Both the position numbers and the translations under genes were made by a program. Of a DNA stretch of 64,000 nucleotides, positions 11,054-20,653 are shown one piece after another. Below the pieces are notes generated by a model. That model searched no databases. It was given only the letters and a program-made list of their open reading frames with translations, and had not been told where the DNA came from. This stretch comes from Hymenochaete sp. R1. Its lineage: Eukaryota; Basidiomycota; Agaricomycetes; Hymenochaetales; Hymenochaetaceae. The DNA is taken from contig JAFREE010000030.1 in assembly GCA_019400425.1 (NCBI GenBank), positions 124,001-188,000 on the forward strand, given 5' to 3'. Numbering within the stretch: position 1 is the first letter of the stretch; every line of letters starts with the position of its first letter.

Positions 11054-11938
11054 TTATCGTTTTGCCTTGTCACTGCTCTCATACCACTGTTTGGTCAATT
11101 TGGCGCTCTCCTGCGCCAAGGAGAACACTAACCTGCGTTTAAGCTCTTAAACTTTGAAAGAGGGCAACGATACTCACGTTCTCTTTCTGTACCATCAAGT
11201 CCCTCTCGAAAATCTTCTCCGGCTTGTCCACGACCCACTCCACCTGCGTATGCCCCTAAAGCACCGAAATGTTGAGCCTGGTCCATGATGTCCGCGAGCC
11301 GTTCTTTGAATGTCTGTAAAACAATGTCAAATACTATCACTTTCTTTTGCATACGTATATACTCACATCTGAAAGCATATCATACATATCCTGGGCTTGA
11401 TCGTCGTCCACTCTGCAGTAGTCAATGAATAGCTCAGACATGTAAAAGGAACAGGACGTACAACTCGAGGAGCATTCTGCCGAAGCCGTACCACAGTCCA
11501 CCTGTGCCCACGAGACCCGATAGTTTGACACTTCGCGGCTCTGCATTCAGCGCGTTACGTACACGCTGACTGAATGCTGGCGGGACGTTGCATTTTGCCA
11601 AGTCGCTGGGAAACTAGTTAGGTTGGATTGAGTCGAGGTAGGCGGTGAAGACATACGAGACAAGAATCATCGGTACAAGCCAGAAAGGAAGTTGCATCTT
11701 TGTGTTTGCTTTAATCTATATCGATGTTGTGAGCACGCAGACGTAAGACTGGAATATAAGGGAAGCGCACGTCGCGCTCCGATCCACCGTCCAGATAGCC
11801 AAGTTCAGGTATGTCTATTTTGAAAGTACATTGTGTTTTCTGGAACGCTTCTCAGTAGGTACTCGGTAGCCATTCTGAGTACATGCATACTTGGTTCTCT
11901 GATAAGATGCTGTCGATAGAATAGTAGTCATTATCCAT
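11054..11938 (-). CDS. PSF3: GINS complex subunit PSF3
   Basis: Subunit of the GINS tetramer, which with Mcm2-7 and Cdc45 forms the replicative CMG helicase. The first exon (ATG 11938) reads MDNDYYSIDSILSENQ and splices to KTQCTFKIDIPELGYLDGGS, both strongly diagnostic. Next comes IKANTKMQLPFWLVPMILVS, then a conserved CNVPPAFSQRVRNALNAEPR with SVKLSGL. The C-terminal helices follow: TFKERLADIMDQAQHFGALG and FSLAQESAKLTKQWYESSDK, ending TAA at 11056-11054. Exons are short (about seven in total). It is convergent with PKR1, with 71 bp between stop codons. Confidence 0.9.
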
Positions 11939-12033
11939 TAGGAAGGCAGTGGCTGGTGGGAGGCAAGGACGCATTGGAGAGACGCGACGTGCCAGAACCA
12001 TGACGCGCTCGCCGTCGCCGATCGGCATCCAAG

Positions 12034-12039
12034 ACGCGT
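12034..12039. promoter_or_regulatory. ACGCGT (MCB-like) element upstream of PSF3
   Basis: A perfect ACGCGT lies 96 bp upstream of the PSF3 ATG and 59 bp upstream of the divergent gene at 12098. In ascomycete yeasts this is the MBF site controlling S-phase genes. The placement fits a replication gene, but the 6-mer occurs by chance about 15 times in a window this size, so the call is weak. Confidence 0.25.
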
Positions 12040-12097
12040 TTCTTTCCCTCTCTCATAAAACCAGCAGGCCAACCAGCATCTTTGCACTCGGTCAACC

Positions 12098-12644
12098 ATG
12101 GTCTTCCTCCCTCCGTCCCTCAGAATAGCCGCAAAATGTCTCATCGTACAACGCTCACGGCCCATAATGCATATTCGTCATCGCGATCGAGACCACCATT
12201 GGCAGCGTGACTTCTCTCAGTCTACTCCCAAACAGGCAGAGGAAGACCCGGGGAATATAATTGCTCAGCTTCAGTCGAGTCCGCTCATGAAGCAGATTTC
12301 GGACAAGCCGGATGCGTTGAGGGCACTACACCAGCTGGCGACGATCATACAGGAATCGAGTGAGCGGAAAATAGATCTGGTGAAAAGTTATAACACTGAC
12401 GTCCGGGGCCTCCGTAGATATCGATTTGGTTCCGGGAAAGCAGCCTAGCATGGTCGATATGCTGAAGCTTGCCGCAAATACAAAGTTCCGGGAAGGCGTA
12501 AAAGATGTCATGGATGAGCTCAAGAAAGCTGGTGTTGACATTAACCGAGAGGTAGTTAATTCTTGCCATCCAGTGTTTCATGAACCATTGCTAATTGTGC
12601 CGTTACAGAATGCTTACGAGCTGTTTGGCATGAGAAGGCCATGA
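12098..12644 (+). CDS. Small putative mitochondrial protein of unknown function
   Basis: I do not recognise this gene. Three exons, 12098-12359, 12418-12551 and 12609-12644, join in frame to give 143 residues. The N-terminus (MVFLPPSLRIAAKCLIVQRSRP) is basic and free of acidic residues, as in mitochondrial presequences. The mature part is helical and charged: IIAQLQSSPLMKQISDKPDA, ALRALHQLATIIQES, MVDMLKLAANTKFREGVKDV, MDELKKAGVDINRENAYELF and a terminal GMRRP. It is divergent from PSF3 at 160 bp. A role in mitochondria is inferred from the presequence alone. Confidence 0.72.
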
Positions 12645-13004
12645 CCTAGTTACTTCACCCATTTGCATCGTTCATGAGAACTTGCTGCCTTACATTGACT
12701 CGGAAAGCCAATACTATCACTCTAGCTAGGCTTGGTTGTTTTGCGGGTATTTGTCGTTTGGTGAGACAAGACCCTCCGTTGTTCTAGTCTCAGTGTTGGA
12801 GGGTTGCACTCGTCACTTTGCTAGCAATCTACAATAAGGGTTTGATATACCTATTCGCAAACTCTTTAATGTTACATGTAGTACATCGCCATTGGAATAA
12901 TCATGCAATATAGCTAAAATATTTTTCGGATGATGTCGAGTGTTGCGGAATTGAGACCTCACCGCCGCGTCTTCTTTGGGTAGAGTTTGTCTCTTTCTCC
13001 CGTG
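12645..13004. other. Intergenic region upstream of TFC1
   Basis: About 360 bp between two + strand genes. It is moderately AT-rich from 12830 to 12930 and should contain the TFC1 promoter. No coding potential, repeat or clear motif is seen. Confidence 0.3.
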
Positions 13005-15147
13005 ATGTTTACCATGAACACTGACAACATAGCAGGACCTTCCAACTATGCCAAACACCCAACAGCGGCGCCGGAACACCCACTACCATCCGATCGCTTC
13101 TGCGCCATCGAGTTCCCAGGTCATGTTCAAGACAACTCCGTCGACAGGGCCATTCAACACGTTGGCGGGCCCTCCGCCATCAAGCGCGCATTCAAACGGA
13201 ATGCGTCGCGCGTCGACACCCTTCTTGAACTTAACTGGCGGCCGGAGAATCCCTTTTCGCATCCTATACCAGGAAGAGTTGTCCATGCGAATCATATTGT
13301 CCTCAGGGTAACGAAGCGGACGAGGATTAAAAAGGACGGGGTAGTGCTCGACGAGCCAGAGGGAGAATTTGTCGCAGAAGTAGTGGGTGTATTGCCTAAG
13401 ACTGTTCGATTCCGCGGTGAGGATTGCATACAGCTCAATTTGATGAGCGGATGCTGAACATATTGGTGCATCTGCAAGGCATGGCGGACTTTCAGTACAG
13501 CCCAGAACCAACTGATCCAGTTGTGCAGTTCCGACATGCTATGAGTAACATGGATGGTAAACGCTCTTCTCACTTCTGCAAGCACTTCTTCATGAGCAAC
13601 TTTATCAAGTGGACTATATTCGGGACTACAGAATACCTGCAACCCCAAACGACTCAGAGCGTATACCATCTGAAGGCAATGAAAATCCCACTTCGGAGCA
13701 GAGTGGCTTTCCTTCAACCTCATCTCCAAGTAGTATGCGCCTCTTTCCGCCTCCTCTCTTCTCGAGACTCTCAGTCCCGTATGTCTATAAGTAAGTTTGA
13801 TGCCTCTTGTGTCCAAATTCCGTGAAGCTGATAAAATATAGCTACAAGGCAAACAATATGTCTGTCGTTACGACGTACATGGACAATCAAACAGGCGAAG
13901 AAAAAAAGCGATTTATTAATCGGTCACGTTGGAAGGGTTATGGATTGGCAACATGTTGCATGGCGGATGAGACTGTGAGCTTGCTCGTTTGTTCTCACCA
14001 GCCCGCTCATTTGTTTACAACAGGTCCCAACGGACCCCCCACAAACTGTGCAAGGTGCGGCTGATGCAAAGGACGATAGGCTACTGGCGATTATCAAGGA
14101 AGTGAGTGTGTTGTGGTCTGCCAGACTTGGCACTGGAACTCAACCTAACCAATCTTAGAAACTTGCAGAGCGTCCCATTTGGTCCAAGAATGCTTTGATG
14201 AATCAATTGAGCCCGGCTGACGTCCGTCTGGCGACCAAGTAGGTTGAGACTGTAGCAATGTCTTGATTTTACCTGAACATCGATTCTAATACAGCTCAAA
14301 ATATATTATACCGCTTGTATGCTATACTTTCACAGACGGGCCTTGGAGAGATACACTCCTTAGATTCGCCTTTGATCCCAGGAAAGAAAAAACCGCTAGG
14401 CTGTAGGATATGCATCCTTCATTTTCTTGCCCCGCTGATCACTAGTTTCGCGATCCTAGATACCAGCGCATTTACTTCCGAAATATCAATCACCCCTACT
14501 CTCGTGCTTCAATAATTGGACGTGGAGAGGACGGCCAAGGCCAAGGAGGCTCATCTAATACACCACAATTAACAAGCACGAGTCAGATGGTAGGCCCGTT
14601 AGGGGACGGCCCGCCGCCAACCCATGTTTTCGACGGAATTCACATTACAAAAGAAAGCGCTTCGTTCCAGTTATGTGATATAACTGATCCCATGTTAAAA
14701 GCGATGATAGAAGACGAAAGGAGTCTACGAGACGCATGCAACGTAAGCCATCGAGTATATTGACAAAGCTCCCGCACGCACGTTGACGAGTTTTGTGCAG
14801 GAACGCGATGGGTGGTATACCCTACACGCTTTCGAGCAAATCAAGGCTCTCCTACGGGCCAAGTTCTTCTCGGCCCTTGAAGGGTACACACTCTCCGAAC
14901 AAGATTGTAGGGTGGTGTTGGAAGCGAACGCACGAGGCGAAAAAGAGAAACCGAAACGGCTGTATTCAAGAAAGCACAATATGGCGAAGGGAGCTATGCC
15001 ACCAGAGGAAGCAGCAGTACGTGTTCTTTCACTGACATTATTATTATATCGCAGTAATTCCTGGTTTCTTTGTTTTAGGCGAGGCGTATCCGAGCAGCAT
15101 TGGATGGCACCGTTCGGGAACAAACATGGGGACGTCGAAATACTTAG
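13005..15147 (+). CDS. TFC1: RNA polymerase III transcription factor TFIIIC subunit 5 (tau95 / GTF3C5)
   Basis: Subunit of TFIIIC, which binds the A-box of tRNA genes. The N-terminal dimerisation region reads FCAIEFPGHVQDNSVDRAIQ, HVGGPSAIKRAF, LELNWRPENPFSHPIPGRVV and a basic VLRVTKRTRIKKD. An intron then leads to GMADFQYSPEP. The family hallmark PPPLFSRLSVPYVYNYKANN follows, then RPIWSKNALMNQLSPADV, the DNA-binding-domain block RRALERYTPLRFAFDPRK and RLYQRIYFRN. The C-terminal half includes THVFDGIHITKESASFQLCD and ERDGWYTLHAFEQIKALLRA, ending EQTWGRRNT then TAG at 15145-15147. At least nine exons are needed. The start could also be the ATG three codons downstream at 13014. Confidence 0.88.
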
Positions 15148-15333
15148 CATTTCAATTTCATGGATCATCCACTCCCGATGTATATCAAAATCTTAATGTG
15201 TGATAAGGATTTTGCACGGCACAGCATATAGTGTAGAAATACAGCACTGGACAAAGAGAAGCTAGTGGCGCAAACGCGACGTGACATGGGAAGGTAAATG
15301 CGGATCGCGTGCATGTAAGGACGTAGGCAGTTT

Positions 15334-15768
15334 TTAGGATGTAGCTTCTTCCCGTTGTGATGCGCGAGCGGTACGCTACATAATCAATATAACTCGTCAG
15401 TCCTCCATATCTAGTTGAGATCGGATATGAACGCACAGATCCTGCAAGGGCAAAGCGAGCGTTGCGTCGGAACTGTTTTCAAAAACAAAGCATAAGTCAT
15501 GATTGTCGATGCAAATGCGGTAAATATGATTTTACCTTGGAGTCAACCTAAAAAAACCGTCCGTCAGAATTTAAAACAGCATAAACGGACGTGCTACACT
15601 CACACCACGGAGCGACCTCGTCCTCGTCTTCCCGGACTTCTTGATACCGTTGCGGTGAGCTTTTTTGCTCTGATTGTGGTTGGTATGACTAGAAGAATTT
15701 GGTAGATCGAATCAGCGTGATGGGCTCTTTGATTCCGTACAGCTTGCGCACTTCTTTGACTTGGCCAT
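15334..15768 (-). CDS. RPL29: 60S ribosomal protein L29 (eL29), with a 12-nt microexon
   Basis: Small basic protein of the large ribosomal subunit. Five exons join in frame: 15768-15752, 15688-15604, 15547-15536, 15472-15437 and 15375-15334, 192 nt in all, 63 residues. The product starts MAKSKNHTNHNQSKKAHRNG, the invariant opening of eL29, followed by IKKSGKTRTRSLRG, then VDSK from a microexon of only 12 nt, then FRRNARFALAGS and a short tail RTARASQREEATS. All introns are GT-AG. The last intron contains a ctgac branch-site-like motif. Exon 1 carries only 17 coding nt. The C-terminal splice is inferred; reading through it would give an implausibly long tail. Confidence 0.87.
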
Positions 15769-16304
15769 TTCTGTGGGACTCGGAACGCTGAGCTGGTCGT
15801 TTGGCTTGCACACTTTGCAAGGACTTTCTTGTCAATTCGATTGGGAGGAAACGCGTCGATCATTGCAAACACGTGCTTTAGCTATATAGTTTTATCGCCT
15901 ATATTTGGTTTGTATACTTCACATTCATGGTCCTTTCTCTAGTCCCTATGGGACCTTTCGATCGTTTATCCAGCAGTAATCACAAATAAAGCTTCGCTTC
16001 ATTGAGCTGAAATCGGAAGTTGAAAGATGCTTCGCTGAATTGCATGGGAAAGCGTGCTTCAAACGTCGCAAGAAATGGGAATGCTCTGATTGGCCGGAAA
16101 AGACTTGCCGTGTAAAACCGATGAGGAGGCCGAAAGAGCCGAAGAATAGGCCCGCGATTCCGACTCCGGTTTTCAAGCAACCCAACTCAGGACCAGAGTG
16201 GGGCTGCGATGTACGTATAAGACTCGCAATTCGACCTTCCACCGCGTTCTCTCACCAGTCGATTCGCCATCCACTTCGAGTAGATAGAGCCGCAACAAGC
16301 AACG
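15769..16304. promoter_or_regulatory. Divergent intergenic region RPL29 / LEU1
   Basis: About 540 bp between divergent starts. ACGCGT occurs at 15851-15856. An open frame on the minus strand (15946-16242) with one hydrophobic stretch is discussed among rejected items. Otherwise nothing is recognised. Confidence 0.35.
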
Positions 16305-18930
16305 ATGCCTGTACCCGTGTCTGGCCCGAGGACGCTGTACGATAAAGTATGGGACGACCACGTCGTGTGAGTCATGCGACACAAGTTCTCGCTGATGTGA
16401 TAAGAGCTCTACTGACAGAAGATATAGACATGTACAGGACGATGAACTCACTTTACTCTACATTGATCGGTGAATCTTCGAATCTGCTTGATCACTTGGA
16501 CTGAAACTGACTTCTACCCATTTTGTAGACACCTTATTCACGAGGTTACAACACCCCAAGCTTTCGAGGGATTGTGAGTCGATTAAGAGATATATGCCAG
16601 TAAATCAGTCTCAAGGCGCTCGATAGACGAACGGCTGGCCGACAAGTGCGAAGGACTGACTGCACTCTCGCTACTGTAGATCATAACGTCCCGTGAGTGT
16701 GTTCGCCGAAAACTTCGCATGTCATCTTCATACTCATCGCCGATGTTGCTTACAGAACTGCGCCTAGAAAAGCATTCAGTAAGATTGAAGAGTACACTAC
16801 TGAACCTGATTCGAGGGCGCAATGCGTAGCTTTTGAAGAGAACGTGAAGGAATTTGGTTTGACATATTTCGGGATGAGGGACCGGAGACAGGGTGAGCAT
16901 ATATGCATGTAGACTGTCGTTCTGACATGTTAATTCACTGTTCAATATCGTAGGTATTGTGCACATCATCGGACCGGAACAGGGCTTTACACTTCCAGGA
17001 ATCACCTGTGTCTGTGGAGACTCACACACTTCCAGTGAGTTCACTAGCAGCAACCAACATACATATCTGATCTCATTACATTGTTTCAGCTCACGGGGCT
17101 TTCGGTGCTTTGGCATTCGGGATAGGAACCTCTGAAGTCGAACACGTCCTTGCAACTCAGACTCTGCCTCAAAGAAAAAGCAAGAATATGAGGATCACCG
17201 TCGATGGCGAATTATTGGAGGGTGTCACATCGAAAGATGTAATTCTCCACATCATTGGTATAATCGGAACCGCGGGTGGGACGGGGTGTGTCATTGAATA
17301 CGCCGGCTCGGTCTTCCGCAACTTCAGTATGGAAGCTCGCATGAGTGTCTGTAACATGAGCATTGAGGCTGGTGCTCGCGCGGGAATGGTGGCTCCTGAC
17401 GATATCACTTTCGAGTATCTAAAGGGTCGACCGTTGGCGCCTAAGGGCGAGACTTGGGATCAAGCCATTGCGTATTGGCGGACCCTCAAGAGTGACGAAG
17501 GCGCGGTGTTCGACAAAGAAGTGCTAATCGCTGCTGCTGATATTGTTCCGACCGTTACTTGGGGTACATCGCCGCAGGATGTCGGTCCCATCACAGGCAC
17601 AGTTCCAGATCCAGCGAACATTGAGGACTCCGTGAGGCGTAAATCCGTAGAACGCTCTCTACAATATATGGGCCTCCAGCCTAACACTCCCTTGACAGAC
17701 ATCAAGGTTGACAAGGTATTCATTGGGTCATGCACTAATTCTCGAATTGAGGACCTCCGTTCGGCAGCAAGAATTGTCCTTGCTGCTGGCCCGAACGCTA
17801 GGGTCGCTCCACACGTACAGGCCATGATCGTACCGGGTTCCGGGATCGTCAAGGAACAGGCGGAAGCTGAAGGACTGGAAACGATTTTCAGGCGCGCTGG
17901 ATTTGACTGGCGCGAAGCTGGCTGTTCGATGTGTCTCGGTATGAACCCTGATCAACTGAAACCCCAAGAACGATGCGCAAGCACTAGCAATCGTAACTTT
18001 GAAGGTCGACAAGGGGCTGGCGGTCGTACTCATCTGCTCAGCCCTGCAATGGCTGCAGCGGCAGCCATGTCAGGTCACCTCGCTGACGTACGCGAATACT
18101 TGGGTACAGCGACTGAGCAAAGTGCACCTGTTATTAAAGAACTGAAGGCTGCAACCTTCTGGACCGATGCCGCTCTACCCCCTCCCGATCCCCAGCCTCA
18201 TACAGTGGCTGATGAAGGCAAAGACTTGCCCCCGTCCGAGGCACCTTCACATAATCAGAAATTTACCGTCTTGAAGGGTGTCGCTGCTCGTATCGATATC
18301 GAAAATGTAGACACAGACATGATCATTCCGAAACAGTTCTTGAAGACGCTGAAGCGAACAGGTCTTGCCAACGCTCTCTTCTTTACTTTGCGAAAGGACC
18401 CAAACACGGACGCTGATACCGACTTCGTGCTCAACCGAGCGCCATTCAACAGGTCGAAAATTATAGTATGCACAGGAGAAAACTTTGGGTGCGGAAGTAG
18501 TCGCGAGCATGCCCCGTGGAGCCTGAAAGATTTTGGCATTCGCTGCATCATCGCTCCTAGCTTTGCCGACATCTTCCGTAACAACACATTCCAGAACGGA
18601 ATGCTTGCGATAGCTCTCCCGAAAGACATTTGTCGCTCGCTGGCTGAAGATGCCGCGAGTGGTGCGGAGCTTGAAGTCGACTTGGAGAAGAACGAGATCC
18701 GGAGGCCGAATGGCCAGCCACCTGTGACGTTTACGACTGATCCATTCCGTAGGCATTGTCTGCTGAACGGACTCGATGACATCGCATTAACTTTGCAAAA
18801 ATTGAATGCAATCGAGGACTTTGAGCAGAGGCGCAGCTCGATTTGGCCGTGGTTGGACGGCCTTGGGTATAAAAGTGGTAAGATTCCAGTATCGCCGAGT
18901 GCGAAGGCGAGAGGGAAAATGGATTGGTGA
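16305..18930 (+). CDS. LEU1: 3-isopropylmalate dehydratase (alpha-isopropylmalate isomerase)
   Basis: Iron-sulfur enzyme of leucine biosynthesis converting 2-isopropylmalate to 3-isopropylmalate. Fungal type with large and small subunits fused. Short 5' exons begin [20 protein letters not shown], then [10 protein letters not shown] and [14 protein letters not shown]. The long last exon from about 17089 carries [36 protein letters not shown] and the [4Fe-4S] ligand motifs [15 protein letters not shown] and [14 protein letters not shown]. The swivel domain follows with [19 protein letters not shown] and [20 protein letters not shown]. All ligand cysteines expected for the aconitase superfamily are visible. 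The stop is TGA at 18928-18930. The short 5' exons need transcript evidence. Confidence 0.95.
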
Positions 18931-19452
18931 TTCGTGCCACGATAGTCTTGTCAGAAAGTGCAATGTAATGCCAGAATGTATCTTCAATTCTATTCCAATT
19001 TGTATACGAACTCCAATTACAAAGTTGACGCATCTAGTGCTATAATGCCTGAAGGTTGCAATTCTCAGCCATAATCTACTACTTGTAATGGACGTGTTGT
19101 TTACGCGCTGTTTGGTTAGCAGCGCGGCAGCAACAGTAACTTAGTAAGCCGAACAAAACCCGTTCTTAACCACGCGTCCACCATGCGCTTTCGGGTTCGA
19201 AATCTTTTCTACCTCAAAATATCGAGAAAAGATGTTTTACCTCTCTATGTGAAACTATTATCCATACTTGTACTTGGATGCATGCTGATGATTATAGTCA
19301 TTTAGGTCTACCTCGACGAACGACACGTTGATTGGATGTCTGAGAAAACTCTAAGCTATTTGGTCTCAGATCTTCGACCGCTGTACGTCTGCATTTTCTG
19401 CGGAGGGTAATCAGACTCAGACAAACATATTAGAATAAGCCCCAAACTAGAC
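18931..19452. other. Intergenic region LEU1 / unknown acidic protein
   Basis: About 520 bp between two + strand genes. ACGCGT occurs at 19172-19177. A gggttcgaaatc string near 19193 looks like a tRNA B-box but no cloverleaf can be built around it. Nothing else is recognised. Confidence 0.3.
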
Positions 19453-20611
19453 ATGGAGAGGGACGTTCATTTTGGCTCTGGTGCTTCGTCGAAGAAAGGT
19501 ACAGTGGACGTTCATCGAGGAGGTGAGTTGTTACCTTGCGGCATTGATACTCTTGTTTATTCTGGTTTGAAGATACGTATCAATTCGCTTTCTTTTTGCG
19601 TAAATCTGTACCCCATGCTGTGGTCATGAAGGTAAACGGTCGACACTTTATTGCTTCCAAATAGGCTGACAGTGTATTTCCTAGACAAGAAACTATGTCA
19701 TGCGAGATAATCCGTCGAAACAGCCTCAAAATTCTACTGCAAATCCCAGATCCACTCCGGTAAAAAGAGGAAAGAAACGTTCGAGGGGTCGAGATGAGCC
19801 CGAGAGGCTGACGAAAAAGGGTAAGGGGAAAGCGGTACAAGTTATTGATGCCTCAGATTCGGGCCTGGAGGTCATCAACGTTTCCAACTCCGAAGGTGAT
19901 GATGCTGGCGATAGCAACACAATGCGGCGCTCGTCAAGGCGCAGTGCTTCAAAGAGGAACTACGAGGAACTTGATGACGATGAAGAGAACAACAATTCTG
20001 GTGACTCGGACGAGTACCGAGACGACGATCCAAAAATTGTGCAAGTGAAAGAAGAAGATGTCGATGTCAACAATCCATCTCTTAAACCAGCCCAAATGAC
20101 TCAGAACTCAATGATGGACTTAGATGAAGAAGAGAAAAAGTTAAAGCCCGAACTACAGCTCGACTTCCGAGAGCTCCATATGCAGGACCTTTGCCTCTGC
20201 GTAGTCGTCGAACCTTGGCCCGTACAGTCGGCTGACGCTTCGACCGCCGAGGTCGTCGCTGGCTCAAGAGGGCGTGACAAAAGCAAGCCTCCACCCTCTA
20301 CCATACCTCCACGTCAAGGTACTGTCGAGCGTGAACAGACCCCATTATTTCTTCCTGACATAGATGAACGAGGACGGAGTATGACTCCCGCTCCGGTCCG
20401 ATCCCAAAATATTTTCTCGAATCTCGAAACGATGGATGATGGTGATGATCAAGGCCTGATAGAGGAAGAAACTTTTGGGATGCTAGCGTTCAGTCAAGCT
20501 CTTAATAAAGTGTCGGGGGACCGTATGGGCGTTGCGGATGAGGATGAAGATGAGATGGATGGCGGCGCACTTTATGGGGACGCAGATGAAATGCATGGAA
20601 TTATTTCGTGA
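19453..20611 (+). CDS. Acidic nuclear-type protein of unknown function with SUMO-interacting-like motifs
   Basis: I do not recognise this gene. Exon 1 starts MERDVHFGSGASSKKGTVDV at ATG 19453. Exon 2 contributes DTYQFAFFLRKSVPHAVVMK, the only segment that looks folded, and exon 3 continues TRNYVMRDNPSK. The rest is disordered: a basic nuclear-localisation-like cluster (KRGKKRSRGRDEPERLTKKG), two hydrophobic-acidic strings VQVIDASDSG and LEVINVSNSEGDD that resemble SUMO-interacting motifs, and a run of Asp/Glu around ELDDDEENNNSGDSDEY. Another possibly folded strip (LQLDFRELHMQDLCLCVVVE) precedes an acidic C-terminus. It is convergent with MEF2, 42 bp between stops. Confidence 0.68.
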
Positions 20612-20653
20612 TAACGATAATTGGGGTGTTATTATTTTATACTTGTGCTATAT

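Noticed and set aside
15946..16242. Minus-strand open frame of 98 codons with one hydrophobic stretch
   Set aside because: It lies in the RPL29/LEU1 divergent promoter, shows no family resemblance, and no splice partners are evident. A small membrane protein cannot be fully excluded.
19165..19215. tRNA B-box-like string gggttcgaaatc
   Set aside because: No matching T-stem pairs around the loop and no A-box at the correct distance upstream, so no cloverleaf can be drawn.
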